Assembly: GCA_905202255.1 (NCBI GenBank)
Contig: CAJKRH010000021.1
Span: forward strand, 1 to 30,800
Direction: 5' to 3'
From: an uncultured Ruminococcus sp.
GTDB taxonomy: Bacteria > Bacillota > Clostridia > Oscillospirales > CAG-272
Length of the DNA: 30,800 nt
Shown: piece by piece, positions 1-8,197 of the stretch
How positions within the stretch are numbered: position 1 is the stretch's first letter
Layout of the letters: each line of letters starts with the position of its first letter
Position numbers and translations under genes: made by a program
The notes under the pieces: generated by a model
The model's input: the letters and a program-made list of their open reading frames with translations, nothing else
Told to the model about the DNA's origin: nothing
Database searches by the model: none

Positions 1-2
1 AT

Positions 3-521
3 CCCGTTATGCAGACGATTGACAACCCGAACTACTACCTGAAACACAGCTTTGAAAAGCAGTACAGTGATTACGGCGTGCCCTATGTGCAGGAAAACTG
101 CGACCTCGGTTTATCCGACAACTGCGTAATTTACGGCCACCACATGAACAACGGCAGTATGTTTGCCGATCTCTGCAAGTATGCCGACGAAGATTTTTAC
201 AGGCAGCACAAAACAATCCGATTTGATACGCTTTCGGATTTTGGCGAGTATGAAATTGTGGCGGCGTTCAAGACCGCCGCCTATTCCGAGCAAGGGTTCA
301 AGTATTACCACTTTGTCAATGCGGACAGCGCGGAGGATTTCGACGCCTATATCGCAAAATGCAAGGAGCTTGCTTTATACGATACGGGCGTTTCTGCCGA
401 ATACGGCGATAAGCTGATTACGCTTTCCACCTGCGAATACAGCCGTCAAAACGGCAGAATGGTCGTTGTTGCAAAACAGGTTATTCCTCCCGCCGTGGAG
501 GTGGACGGCGATGAAACCTAA
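3..521 (+). CDS. Class B sortase, 5'-truncated by window edge
   Basis: Membrane-anchored cysteine transpeptidase family that joins surface proteins to the cell wall. The reading frame is open to the left edge, so the N-terminal anchor and start lie outside; the in-frame ATG at position 9 is internal to the fold, not a start. The visible part carries the sortase triad: His in the YGHHMN block, Cys in TLSTCEYS, and Arg in NGRMVVVAK near the C-terminus. The 3' end overlaps the next gene by 11 nt, so the two are translationally coupled. Sortase B genes are regular parts of the conjugation modules of Tn1549-like ICEs, where they probably process element-encoded surface proteins (inference). Family assignment is firm; the substrate is unknown. 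Confidence 0.9.
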   Translation, partial: PVMQTIDNPNYYLKHSFEKQYSDYGVPYVQENCDLGLSDNCVIYGHHMNNGSMFADLCKYADEDFYRQHKTIRFDTLSDFGEYEIVAAFKTAAYSEQGFKYYHFVNADSAEDFDAYIAKCKELALYDTGVSAEYGDKLITLSTCEYSRQNGRMVVVAKQVIPPAVEVDGDET

Positions 522-1335
522 AAAATATGTTGTTTCGCTTTCTGGCGGCAAGGATTCGACGGCTATGCTTTTGCGGCTATTGGAAGAACAGCGCCCGGTT
601 GATCTGATTATCTTCTGTGATACCGGGCTTGAATTCCCGCAGATGTATGAACACCTGAACCGTTTGGAGGCATATATCGGCAGACCGATTATCCGTCTGA
701 AAGCAGAACACGATTTTGAATACTACTTTTACGATTACACCCCAAAAAGAAAAAATCCTGCTCTTTCAAAATACCGGGGAATGAGTTGGGCAGGCCCCCG
801 CAACCGCTGGTGTACGGGTATTCTCAAAACCCGTGTCATTGACGCTTATCTCCGTGATCTGAAAGAACAGTATGAAATTATGGAGTATGTGGGTATTGCC
901 GCAGACGAAACCCAACGCATAAAAACTGCCTGCTATCCTCTTGTGGAATGGGGAATGTCCGAAAAGGACTGCCTTGATTATTGCTATGCAAGAGGTTTTG
1001 ATTGGGGCGGTTTATATCGTATTTTCAGCCGTGTTTCCTGCTGGTGCTGCCCGCTCCAAAGTTTAGAAGAACTGCGGAAGCTATATCGGTATTTCCCGGA
1101 TTTATGGCGGCAACTTGAAGAATGGGACGAAAGCACTTGGAGGACTTTTATCAAAAATTATTCTGTCCGTCAGCTTGCCGCCCGGTTTGTCTTTGAAGCT
1201 AAATGGCAGGCCGCAGGCGGCAATATCCGAAGCAAAGCGTTTCACGCTGCTTTACGGAAAGAATTATCCCGGCTCGGATCGGAGGTGACGCTATGCCGGA
1301 CATCAAAACAAAAAATGTTGTCAAAGGAACAGTAA
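511..1335 (+). CDS. PP-loop ATPase of the PAPS reductase/DndC-like family
   Basis: Protein of 274 residues. The start at 511 is chosen because GGAGGT lies 8 nt upstream; an earlier ATG at 466 has no such site. The PP-loop SGGKDST is at residues 11-17, followed by an IIFCDTGLEFPQ strand and the RWCT..LK signature seen in phosphoadenosine phosphosulfate reductases. A CWCC cluster sits near residue 190, which could bind metal or take part in sulfur chemistry. The family activates a substrate by adenylation, often for sulfur transfer. The gene lies between a sortase and a cell-wall hydrolase, with no sulfate-assimilation genes nearby, so assimilatory sulfate reduction is unlikely. A role in DNA or RNA modification, or in element maintenance, is possible but unproven. 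It overlaps the sortase gene and the next gene begins inside its 3' end, so it is part of the transfer operon. Confidence 0.8.
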   Translation: MKPKKYVVSLSGGKDSTAMLLRLLEEQRPVDLIIFCDTGLEFPQMYEHLNRLEAYIGRPIIRLKAEHDFEYYFYDYTPKRKNPALSKYRGMSWAGPRNRWCTGILKTRVIDAYLRDLKEQYEIMEYVGIAADETQRIKTACYPLVEWGMSEKDCLDYCYARGFDWGGLYRIFSRVSCWCCPLQSLEELRKLYRYFPDLWRQLEEWDESTWRTFIKNYSVRQLAARFVFEAKWQAAGGNIRSKAFHAALRKELSRLGSEVTLCRTSKQKMLSKEQ

Positions 1336-2975
1336 AAACGATTGATAAATCGGCGGTTGCCGCAGAGCGGATGAAAGATGCCTATATCCGCACAAAGGAC
1401 AAAGCGGAGCACGGCGTTTATTCTGCAGAGGGTTCAGCCGAAGAATATGCCGCAGACCGTATTTCCGGCTGTGCTGATACCGTCACCCGTGAGGCTGTTC
1501 GGCAGTTTGACAAACAAGGCCGCCGTGGGGTTCAATCTACCAAAAACAATATCTCCAAAGCAAAAGAGCATTTTCGGCAGCGGCAGGCTCAAAAATCCAT
1601 TAAGACGCTGGAGCGTGGCGAAAAAACGATCAAGCAGACGGCAAAATCCACGGGTAAATCTACAATTAAAACGGCAAAGGGTTCAGTTAAGACCGCACAG
1701 AAAACGGTTAAGACTGCCGAACAGACCGCCCGAACTGCGATTAAAACGAGTGAACAGGCAGCGAAAGTCGCTCAAAAAACCGCACAGGCTTCGGCTAAAG
1801 CGGCAAGGACGGCAGCACAGGCGGCGAAAGCCACCGCCAAAGCGACCGTTGCCACGATAAAGGCGGCAGCCAAAGCCACGGTTGCGGCGGTCAAGGCGAT
1901 TATAGCCGGAACAAAGGCCTTGATTTCCGCTATCGCCGCCGGCGGTTGGGTTGCCGTTGTGATTATCATTGTGGTATGCCTGATTGCCTTGATTGTCGGC
2001 TCGTGTTTCGGTATCTTTTTTTCGGGCGAGGATTCGGGAAGCAGTATGACAATGCAAAGCGTGGTACAGGAAATCAACACCGATTACCAAACGCAGCTTG
2101 ACACCACCAAAACGAATATCTCCTATGATGTTTTGGAAATGTCCGGCTCCCGTGCCGTCTGGCCGGAGGTTTTGGCTGTTTATGCGGTTAAGACTACTAC
2201 CGATCCGAATAATCCGCAGGATGTCGCCACTATGGACGCTTCAAAAAAAGCGATTCTAAAAGATATATTCTGGCAGATGAATACCATATCCTCACGAACC
2301 GAAACAAAGACCGAGGAAATTATCACCGAAACGGATGACGGTCACGGCAATATTGTTGAAACGAAAACGACGGTCACACGGACTTATCTGTATATATCGG
2401 TGGCTCATAAGACCGCCGGAGAAATGGCAGATAAATTCGGATTCAATGCAGATCAGCGCAAGCAGCTTGCGGAACTTCTTGCCGAAGAAAATCGCAGTAT
2501 GTGGAGCGCGGTTCTTTATGGCATTTACACCGAGGACGGACAAATTGTTTCCGTTGCTCTCTCGCAGATTGGCAATGTGGGCGGTCAGCCGTATTGGAGT
2601 TGGTATGGCTTTGACAGCCGTGTGGAATGGTGCGCCTGTTTTGTTTCGTGGGCGGCGAATGAGTGCGGGTATATTGATAGTGGTATTATCCCGAAATTTG
2701 CAGGCTGCACAAACGGCGTGCAATGGTTTAAGGATAGAGGTCAATGGATTGACAACAGCGCCACGCCGTCGCCGGGTATGATTATCTTTTTCGATTGGAA
2801 CAACAAGGGTTCGTCCGGTCCGCAGGACGGGCTATCCGACCATGTAGGAATTGTCGAACGAGTTGAGGACGGAATTATTTATACCATAGAAGGCAATTCC
2901 GGGGATTCCTGCCGGGAAAATCATTATGCCGTAGGGCATTATGAAATCCTCGGTTACGGAGTGCCTGCGCATTAA
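1293..2975 (+). CDS. Membrane-anchored CHAP-domain cell-wall hydrolase of conjugation module
   Basis: Protein of 560 residues. The start at 1293 follows GGAGGTGA at 1281-1288 and overlaps the preceding gene by 43 nt. Residues about 1-110 are charged. About 110-215 is a low-complexity Lys/Thr/Ala-rich tract (repeats such as KTAEQTARTA), probably helical. A single membrane segment (VAVVIIIVVCLIALIVG) follows at about 220-240. The extracellular part ends in a CHAP amidase/endopeptidase domain of about 140 residues, with the nucleophile in the EWCACFVSW motif and the catalytic His in SDHVGIVE. Such proteins open peptidoglycan locally for the mating apparatus, like the Tn916 Orf14 hydrolase. Most relatives also carry a lytic transglycosylase domain before CHAP; the segment here (about 275-420) may be a diverged one but no clear motif is visible. 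The cytoplasmic low-complexity tail is unusual for a hydrolase. Confidence 0.85.
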   Translation: MPDIKTKNVVKGTVKTIDKSAVAAERMKDAYIRTKDKAEHGVYSAEGSAEEYAADRISGCADTVTREAVRQFDKQGRRGVQSTKNNISKAKEHFRQRQAQKSIKTLERGEKTIKQTAKSTGKSTIKTAKGSVKTAQKTVKTAEQTARTAIKTSEQAAKVAQKTAQASAKAARTAAQAAKATAKATVATIKAAAKATVAAVKAIIAGTKALISAIAAGGWVAVVIIIVVCLIALIVGSCFGIFFSGEDSGSSMTMQSVVQEINTDYQTQLDTTKTNISYDVLEMSGSRAVWPEVLAVYAVKTTTDPNNPQDVATMDASKKAILKDIFWQMNTISSRTETKTEEIITETDDGHGNIVETKTTVTRTYLYISVAHKTAGEMADKFGFNADQRKQLAELLAEENRSMWSAVLYGIYTEDGQIVSVALSQIGNVGGQPYWSWYGFDSRVEWCACFVSWAANECGYIDSGIIPKFAGCTNGVQWFKDRGQWIDNSATPSPGMIIFFDWNNKGSSGPQDGLSDHVGIVERVEDGIIYTIEGNSGDSCRENHYAVGHYEILGYGVPAH

Positions 2976-2980
2976 AAAAT

Positions 2981-3005
2981 CAACCGCCTTTTTTGGGGGC
3001 GGTTG
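2981..3005 (-). terminator. Stem-loop after the CHAP gene, U-run on minus strand
   Basis: CAACCGCC (2981-2988) pairs with GGCGGTTG (2998-3005). The T-run expected of an intrinsic terminator is present only when read on the minus strand (A-run at 2974-2979). On the plus strand the hairpin directly follows the CHAP stop codon but has no U-tract, so it may act as an mRNA 3'-end stabiliser there. Confidence 0.4.
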
Positions 3006-3143
3006 GTACATAATTATCAGGAAACAAAACGCAGACTATATTTCTTAACTTTTATGTGTTAAAATATACGATACGACAGTAAAGGAACGCTATTGAGGAA
3101 TTAAAAACAGCGAAAAAATAAATTTTCAATCTACTATCTAAAA

Positions 3144-3173
3144 TGCATCCGAAATTCTTTTTTTCGTGTTATA
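3144..3173 (+). promoter_or_regulatory. Putative ECF-type promoter of the sigma/anti-sigma operon
   Basis: TGCATCCGAAATT at 3144-3156 is followed by CGTGTTATA at 3165-3173. The same TGCATCCGA-W-ATT block with GTGTT at exactly the same 22-nt offset recurs at 4329-4359, upstream of the lipoprotein gene. Two copies at matched spacing, one before the sigma gene and one before a downstream transcription unit, fit an autoregulated ECF regulon. The rest of 2976-3210 holds no gene I can support. Confidence 0.6.
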
Positions 3174-3210
3174 GATTATTGAGAGAGTGTCTTATAATTT
3201 AGGAGGTCGT

Positions 3211-3729
3211 ATGAGTAAAGAAATTGAAAAAATGACCGCCATTTATGAAAAGCATAAAAACACAATGTATGCAGTCGCATTGAAAATATTAAAAAATCCG
3301 CAGGATGCAGAGGACGCAGTACATAATACAATCCCCTCGATTATGCGAAATTTAGATGCGATAAAAGATGTTGACAGCAAAGATTGTATATATTATGTGA
3401 CAATGGCGGTAAAACATATGTCGTTTAATATGATACGGGACAGACATATTCAAACGGTCTCCTTGTCAGACATTGAGTATGAATTTGCAAGTGATGAAAA
3501 CATTGCTGAAAGTGTTATTATAGACGAAAGCTGCAAAATCATCTATCAGAATATAAAAAGTATGCCTGCCGAATATCGGGATGTGCTAATCCTCCATTTG
3601 TATTACGAATTATCCACATCGCAGATTTCGGATTTTCTGAACAGAAAACACGGCACCGTAAAATCACAGCTCACTCGTGGAAAAAAGCTGCTGAAAGCTC
3701 GATTAAAGGAGGATGGATATGAACGATAA
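3211..3729 (+). CDS. ECF-like sigma-70 family RNA polymerase sigma factor
   Basis: Protein of 172 residues. AGGAGG at 3201-3206 sets the ATG at 3211; the GTG at 3187 has no ribosome binding site. Residues about 8-75 fit sigma region 2 (core binding and -10 recognition, with ALKILKNPQDAEDAVHNT). Residues about 115-168 fit region 4 (MPAEYRDVLILHLYYELSTSQISDFLNRKHGTVKSQLTRGKK), a helix-turn-helix that reads the -35 element. It lacks region 3, as ECF factors do. The next gene, a membrane protein overlapping it by 11 nt, is probably its anti-sigma factor. Likely targets are the two matched motifs at 3144 and 4329, so it should activate itself and the lipoprotein-ABC operon. The signal is probably an envelope-active compound (inference from the ABC partner). 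Confidence 0.85.
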   Translation: MSKEIEKMTAIYEKHKNTMYAVALKILKNPQDAEDAVHNTIPSIMRNLDAIKDVDSKDCIYYVTMAVKHMSFNMIRDRHIQTVSLSDIEYEFASDENIAESVIIDESCKIIYQNIKSMPAEYRDVLILHLYYELSTSQISDFLNRKHGTVKSQLTRGKKLLKARLKEDGYER

Positions 3730-4270
3730 AAAAATCAAAGAAGCAATGAAACAGTATATCGAAACACAGGCTGATAATATTTCGTCTGAATCAGAAGAAA
3801 AGCACGACCTTACTTCTCTTGACGAAAAGGTTTATGCAATGCTCGGCACAAATCAAAACAAGCACAAAACGGCTGCTGTATGGTCTTTTAGAAAGATAAG
3901 TGCGTTAGCTGCCACTTTTGTTTTGGTTATCAGTTTAAGCATTACTGCTGTATTTGTTCTCAATAAAGAACCGGAACATATAGCGCAAGATGTGTTTTAT
4001 TCAATCACTATTTCATACGAAAATGAGCAATACGGTTATTTTTCAAATCGCTTGGTTATTGACAAATACGGACTTAACAATATTTCGGACTTAAAACAGA
4101 ACCCGGATTTATTTACGGGAATTTTAACCGAAACGGACATTATACAGATAGATAGCGTGATCGACAAAGACAGTATCATCGGAGCCAAGATATATCCATA
4201 TAGTGACGAGGTTATCATTTTGCAGGGCGATGGGCAATTTTACTATTTTGAAAAAATAGTAACTGATTAA
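3719..4270 (+). CDS. Membrane-anchored putative anti-sigma factor
   Basis: Protein of 183 residues. The ATG at 3719 is preferred because GGAGG at 3708-3712 leaves 6 nt; the ATG at 3713 would leave none. It starts inside the sigma gene, so the two are coupled. The N-terminal 55 residues are cytoplasmic and charged. One membrane helix (LAATFVLVISLSITAVFVL) spans about 63-82, and the remaining 100 residues are predicted outside. This single-pass layout directly behind an ECF gene is typical of anti-sigma factors that hold sigma at the membrane. I see no zinc-binding HxxxCxxC (ZAS) motif, so the assignment rests on layout and position rather than on a recognised domain. The outer domain could sense the compound handled by the ABC transporter. 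Confidence 0.6.
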   Translation: MNDKKIKEAMKQYIETQADNISSESEEKHDLTSLDEKVYAMLGTNQNKHKTAAVWSFRKISALAATFVLVISLSITAVFVLNKEPEHIAQDVFYSITISYENEQYGYFSNRLVIDKYGLNNISDLKQNPDLFTGILTETDIIQIDSVIDKDSIIGAKIYPYSDEVIILQGDGQFYYFEKIVTD

Positions 4271-4291
4271 CAATATAAAATCAGCACCGCA

Positions 4292-4330
4292 AAGCAGGCA
4301 GTTTTCTTTTGAAAAATGCCTGCTTTTTTG
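4292..4330 (+). terminator. Intrinsic terminator of the sigma/anti-sigma operon
   Basis: AAGCAGGCA (4292-4300) pairs with TGCCTGCTT (4317-4325) and is followed by a run of T to 4329. It separates the sigma operon from the lipoprotein-ABC operon. The second ECF-type motif begins in its T-run. Confidence 0.85.
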
Positions 4331-4359
4331 CATCCGATATTTCGCCTTTTGTGTTTATA
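4329..4359 (+). promoter_or_regulatory. Second copy of the ECF-type promoter motif
   Basis: TGCATCCGATATT at 4329-4341 with GTGTTTATA at 4351-4359. The first nine bases and the ATT are identical to the motif at 3144, and the distance from T to GTGTT is 22 nt in both. It lies 50 nt before the lipoprotein start, so it probably drives the lipoprotein-ABC-permease operon under the neighbouring sigma factor. Confidence 0.6.
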
Positions 4360-4408
4360 TAAGTAAGGCATGAAAGCCTAAAACAAATTATGAAAGGATG
4401 CAAAACTT

Positions 4409-5059
4409 ATGAAAAAGACCATTTTTACACTTTCGCTCTTGCTGATCGCAGCTACCCTTATTTTTACAGGCTGTTCTTCCAAAGGTGATTTTGAATTGGA
4501 GCGATCCAAAGGAATTAAGGTTACCTACATTGACGAATTTGAAAAAACAACAATCTTGCCCGCCCCATTGACCTCGGAAGAAATCTTTAACAGTTACAGC
4601 GATACGATTGTACGAGGTACAATAGAAACAGTACGCAATATTCAAATCGACTACGGCAAAGGTGAAATTGCTCAAAAAGCACTTGCTACCATAAAAATCA
4701 CAAAGGTTATTTCGGGAAATGCAAAAGCAGACAGCACGGTAACGGTTTTGCTGCCGAAATGTGTGGATAACGCTTCTGCAAATGACTCGTCTGTTGTAAT
4801 CTCGCATTTGGAGAATGGAACAGAGGGCATTTTCCTTTTGAAAGAAGTAACAGAACAGAGCTGTGCGGAAATCAACGGAAAAACTTTTTACTATGACGAT
4901 ATTTGCGAATATTCTATGTTCGGAGAAGATCATTTTGCTGTTATCTTGTCCGACGGAGCTATTCGTTTCAATGCTGATCTGTTTGACGGTGCAATTACCA
5001 GCTTTGCCAATCTTGATGAAGCAGAAGCTAAAATACAAGAAAGCCTTACAAAGGAATGA
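4409..5059 (+). CDS. Putative lipoprotein of the ABC transporter operon
   Basis: Protein of 216 residues. The N-terminus is a lipoprotein signal peptide: MKK, a hydrophobic core, then lipobox FTGC with the acylated Cys at about residue 21. The mature part (about 195 residues) has no domain I recognise; it contains mixed charged and hydrophobic segments and no further membrane helix. GAAAGGA lies upstream of the ATG. The stop lies 5 nt before the ABC ATPase start and the gene sits behind its own ECF-type promoter, so it is co-expressed with the transporter. It could be a sensing or sequestering accessory of an antimicrobial peptide efflux system, but that is inference. Confidence 0.75.
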   Translation: MKKTIFTLSLLLIAATLIFTGCSSKGDFELERSKGIKVTYIDEFEKTTILPAPLTSEEIFNSYSDTIVRGTIETVRNIQIDYGKGEIAQKALATIKITKVISGNAKADSTVTVLLPKCVDNASANDSSVVISHLENGTEGIFLLKEVTEQSCAEINGKTFYYDDICEYSMFGEDHFAVILSDGAIRFNADLFDGAITSFANLDEAEAKIQESLTKE

Positions 5060-5064
5060 TTTAT

Positions 5065-5733
5065 ATGCCGATACTGAATGTTTGTAATCTATGCAAAACA
5101 TATCAAGCGGGAGAGGCAGAGGTTAAAGCACTTGACAATGTATCTTTTACCGTAGAAAAAGGCGAATTTGTTTCTATCATCGGTCCGTCGGGATCGGGAA
5201 AATCGACCTTGTTACATATCCTTGCCGGTATTGACCGCCCCACCTCCGGCAAGGTGTATGTAGATGGTGAGGATATATATGCCAAGAGCGAAAAGGAGCT
5301 TGCCTATTATCGCAGACGAAAGGCGGGCTTAATCTATCAGTTTTATAATCTCGTTCCCACTTTGACGGTTGAGGAAAACATAACGCTCCCTTGCCGCCTT
5401 GATAAAAAGAAAACCGACAAAGAAACGCTTGACCGATTGCTGGATACGCTTGGAATGAAAGAGCGAAGAAGTCATCTGCCGAGCCAGCTTTCAGGCGGTC
5501 AGCAACAACGCTGTGCCATAGGCAGAGTTTTATTTACAAATCCTGCGCTTATGCTTGCCGACGAACCGACAGGAAATCTTGACAGCAAAAGTGCAGCAGA
5601 GGTAATGGAGCTTCTGGGGAGTGCAAATAAACAATACGGTCAAACGCTCATTATGATTACGCACAATTTGGAGCTTGCAAAGTTGGCAGACCGTATGCTT
5701 ATCATCAAGGACGGTAAGCTCTCGGAGGGATAA
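5065..5733 (+). CDS. ABC transporter ATP-binding protein, MacB/LolD/BceA type
   Basis: Protein of 222 residues, the usual length for this subfamily. The start at 5065 is chosen over the ATG at 5056 because AAGGA at 5050-5054 is well spaced only for 5065. All ATPase motifs are intact: Walker A GPSGSGKST near residue 40, Q-loop, signature LSGGQQQR, Walker B LMLADEPTGNLD, and the switch His in MITHN. The MacB/LolD/BceA group drives extrusion or mechanotransmission through long-loop FtsX-fold permeases rather than classical import. The permease starts 2 nt after its stop codon. Together with the lipoprotein and the ECF pair, this suggests a resistance module for peptide antibiotics or bacteriocins. 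Confidence 0.92.
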   Translation: MPILNVCNLCKTYQAGEAEVKALDNVSFTVEKGEFVSIIGPSGSGKSTLLHILAGIDRPTSGKVYVDGEDIYAKSEKELAYYRRRKAGLIYQFYNLVPTLTVEENITLPCRLDKKKTDKETLDRLLDTLGMKERRSHLPSQLSGGQQQRCAIGRVLFTNPALMLADEPTGNLDSKSAAEVMELLGSANKQYGQTLIMITHNLELAKLADRMLIIKDGKLSEG

Positions 5734-5735
5734 CT

Positions 5736-7922
5736 ATGGGTGTTTGTATTAAACTTGCAACAAGGAGCTTGCGGAAAAATAAAGGGCGAACGCTGATAAC
5801 ACTTATGGGAATTGTATTGTCCGTCCTCATGGTGTGTACGATTTTTACGCTGTTAAATTCTATGCTCGATTCTGCGATAGATTCCATTATCGAAAAGGAC
5901 GGAAATTGGCATATTGCCGTGTATAACACCACCGCAGAACAAATAGCAGACCTTGAAGCGGCAGAGGGCGTTTTATCCACCCAAATGATCTCCATTGACG
6001 AAAATGATGTATTCCGCATTACACTTAAAAATCCAGACGAGGTGTACGAATTTGCAAGCCGATATTTAAGTGAAACAACAGAATATTCGTATCACACGGA
6101 ATTGCTTTCCTATCTCGGGTTTTCACAAAGCGAGAGTATTAAGAGCCTAATAATGGGGATTGCCGCCGCTTTGCTTCTTATCATCGCTGTGGGTGCAATT
6201 TCTTTGATATACAATGCCTTTGCTATATCCGTTTCCGAAAGGACGAAAGAACTCGGACTTTTATCCTCGATTGGTGCAACCCAAAAAGATATTCGCACGA
6301 TTGTATATTCCGAAGCTCTTTTACTTGGGACGGTTGCGATACCGATCGGTATAGTCCTCGGCCTTTTGACTTCTTGGGCGTTGCTTGATATTTTCGGAGC
6401 ATATATGGGGAAAGTCCTCTATGTGAACATTGGTATGCGGCTGCATATAAACGGATGGCTGCTTATGATAACAGCAATTTTCGGTTATCTGTTGGTGTTA
6501 CTATCCGCCGGTGTTCCTGCTCGCGCTGCTTCTAAAATTTCGATAATAGGCAATCTGAAAGGTGAAAAAGGCGTGATGAAAGTAAAGTGCAGTAACTTTA
6601 CTTCTTCTGCTGAAAATTTGCTTGCAAAGCGTACTATAAAACGAGAAAAGAAAGCGTTTCGTGCAATAACATTTTCGCTTGCAATCAGTATCTTTCTTTT
6701 TGTGTCTGCAAATGCGTTCAGCCTGTATATGCTCTCATTTGTAGAAGCAGAACGGAAGAACATAGGCTACGATCTGCGTATGAACTATTCTATGGAGTTT
6801 GGCACGAAAGAATTTGATGAGCTATACAGCTTTGTAAAATCGCAGGACGGCATTGATGAAGTCGGTTGGTTTGCGGAAAGTCCCTCACATTTCCATAGTG
6901 TTTTACTTGATTCGGAATGGATAACTGACAGCTACCGAGGCTCGGATTGGGCTACACTTAAAGAAAGCTCCGAATTATATAAAGCTCCGTTTTATATATT
7001 CATTATTTCAAATGAACGCTATTCCGAGTTCCTTTCGCAAAATGGACTTAAAAATGATAATTCCGTTTATGCGAGTGCCTTTTATGATGAAATCGACGAG
7101 GATAGTAAAAGCACGAGTTTTCCTATCTTGAAAGACGGAAGCTATCACGCCGATGTGCGTTATATGAGTGAAGCAGCGAGTGAACGGCTCAGCCAAGATA
7201 TTAACGCAAATCCAAATGACCGCTTTGATTATGAGAATTATTACGATACCTTTTTCAGCGTTAATTTTACGGTTGGCAACTATGACTTTCCGCTTGAATT
7301 CAGACCGAATTACGGAGGCATCAGTATTTTGATTCCCGAAAGCCGTATGCCTGAGTTTAATGCAGAAATCACAAGCAAGGAAATAATGATACAATCCCCA
7401 AACTATGCGAACATTCAAAAAAACACAACGGATTATTTAACGAGCGTTGGTCTTGCCGAAGATGTGTCAATATTCAGTTCTGCTGAAAGCTATGAATCGC
7501 AGAGAAACTTTGCCGCAATGATAAAGCTGTTTTCAACTTCCTTTTTAATTCTCTTGACCGTAATATCCTGTGCAAATGTTTTCAATGTCATAACTACGAG
7601 CCTCAATATGCGTAAGCGTGAATTTGCGGTATTGCGTTCGGTAGGAATGACGGTAAATAAGCTGTTTGCTATGCTCTGCATCGAAAACCTGCGGAATGGT
7701 TTGCTTGCGATCTTAATCGGCGGCATTTCTTCTTTGCCGTTATGCTATCTGATATATAAAAGCATTGTAGTCGGAGCGGTAATTGATTTTGTATTTCCGC
7801 TTGGAGCATTTGTAATATCTTCATTGGCTATGTTCCTTATTATGTTTCTTACATCGCTATATGGATTATGGAAAATCAAAAATGGAGATATTATTGCGGA
7901 TGTCAGAAATGATTTTGTGTGA
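5736..7922 (+). CDS. FtsX/MacB-fold ABC transporter permease
   Basis: Protein of 728 residues. I count about eight hydrophobic segments in two FtsX-like sets: near residues 18-40, 133-157, 190-218 and 236-262 in the first half, and near 308-332, 590-612, 640-665 and 680-712 in the second. A large extracellular loop of about 250 residues (333-590) lies in the second half. Two FtsX domains in one chain with one big outer domain recall BceB and YtrF-like permeases that protect against cell-wall antibiotics. The LRSVGMT and LSSIGAT motifs are the FtsX cytoplasmic coupling helices that contact the ATPase. Translation is coupled to the ATPase gene (2-nt gap). No histidine kinase is nearby, so the ECF pair takes the regulatory place that BceRS-type systems fill elsewhere. 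Confidence 0.88.
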   Translation: MGVCIKLATRSLRKNKGRTLITLMGIVLSVLMVCTIFTLLNSMLDSAIDSIIEKDGNWHIAVYNTTAEQIADLEAAEGVLSTQMISIDENDVFRITLKNPDEVYEFASRYLSETTEYSYHTELLSYLGFSQSESIKSLIMGIAAALLLIIAVGAISLIYNAFAISVSERTKELGLLSSIGATQKDIRTIVYSEALLLGTVAIPIGIVLGLLTSWALLDIFGAYMGKVLYVNIGMRLHINGWLLMITAIFGYLLVLLSAGVPARAASKISIIGNLKGEKGVMKVKCSNFTSSAENLLAKRTIKREKKAFRAITFSLAISIFLFVSANAFSLYMLSFVEAERKNIGYDLRMNYSMEFGTKEFDELYSFVKSQDGIDEVGWFAESPSHFHSVLLDSEWITDSYRGSDWATLKESSELYKAPFYIFIISNERYSEFLSQNGLKNDNSVYASAFYDEIDEDSKSTSFPILKDGSYHADVRYMSEAASERLSQDINANPNDRFDYENYYDTFFSVNFTVGNYDFPLEFRPNYGGISILIPESRMPEFNAEITSKEIMIQSPNYANIQKNTTDYLTSVGLAEDVSIFSSAESYESQRNFAAMIKLFSTSFLILLTVISCANVFNVITTSLNMRKREFAVLRSVGMTVNKLFAMLCIENLRNGLLAILIGGISSLPLCYLIYKSIVVGAVIDFVFPLGAFVISSLAMFLIMFLTSLYGLWKIKNGDIIADVRNDFV

Positions 7923-7959
7923 TGATGTAAAAATGATTGTATGAAAAGGCGGTGGCGCA

Positions 7960-8133
7960 ATGAAAAATGAGCATTGGATTTTATGCCCTGCTTGCGGCAG
8001 TAAAACGCGTGACAAAATCAGAGAGGACACGGTATTAAAGAATTTTCCTCTCTACTGTCCAAAATGCAAGCAGGAAAGTTTGATCGAAGTTGAAAATTTG
8101 AATATAGTTGTCATCAAAGAGCCGGACGCATAG
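7960..8133 (+). CDS. Small cysteine-rich KTR-domain protein
   Basis: Small protein of 57 residues: two CxxC knuckles (CPACG near residue 9 and CPKCK near 33), with SKTR just after the first. It matches the family called cysteine-rich KTR proteins, common near the integrase end of Clostridia ICEs. AAAGGCGGTGG upstream gives a ribosome binding site. The four cysteines should bind one zinc ion; the function is unknown. It lies 37 nt after the permease, on the same strand, and is closed by a strong terminator. It may share the permease transcript. Confidence 0.8.
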   Translation: MKNEHWILCPACGSKTRDKIREDTVLKNFPLYCPKCKQESLIEVENLNIVVIKEPDA

Positions 8134-8136
8134 ACG

Positions 8137-8186
8137 CAGAGCCGATGACCTGTGAGATACCTCGCAGATCATCGGCTCTGTTTTTT
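8137..8186 (+). terminator. Strong intrinsic terminator after the KTR gene
   Basis: CAGAGCCGATGA (8137-8148) pairs perfectly with TCATCGGCTCTG (8169-8180), followed by six T. It closes the plus-strand unit and insulates it from the convergent XRE gene. Confidence 0.93.
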
Positions 8187-8197
8187 GAAAAGCAGCT

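Noticed and set aside
3187..3210. Earlier GTG start for the ECF sigma factor
   Set aside because: No ribosome binding site; AGGAGG lies just before the ATG at 3211.
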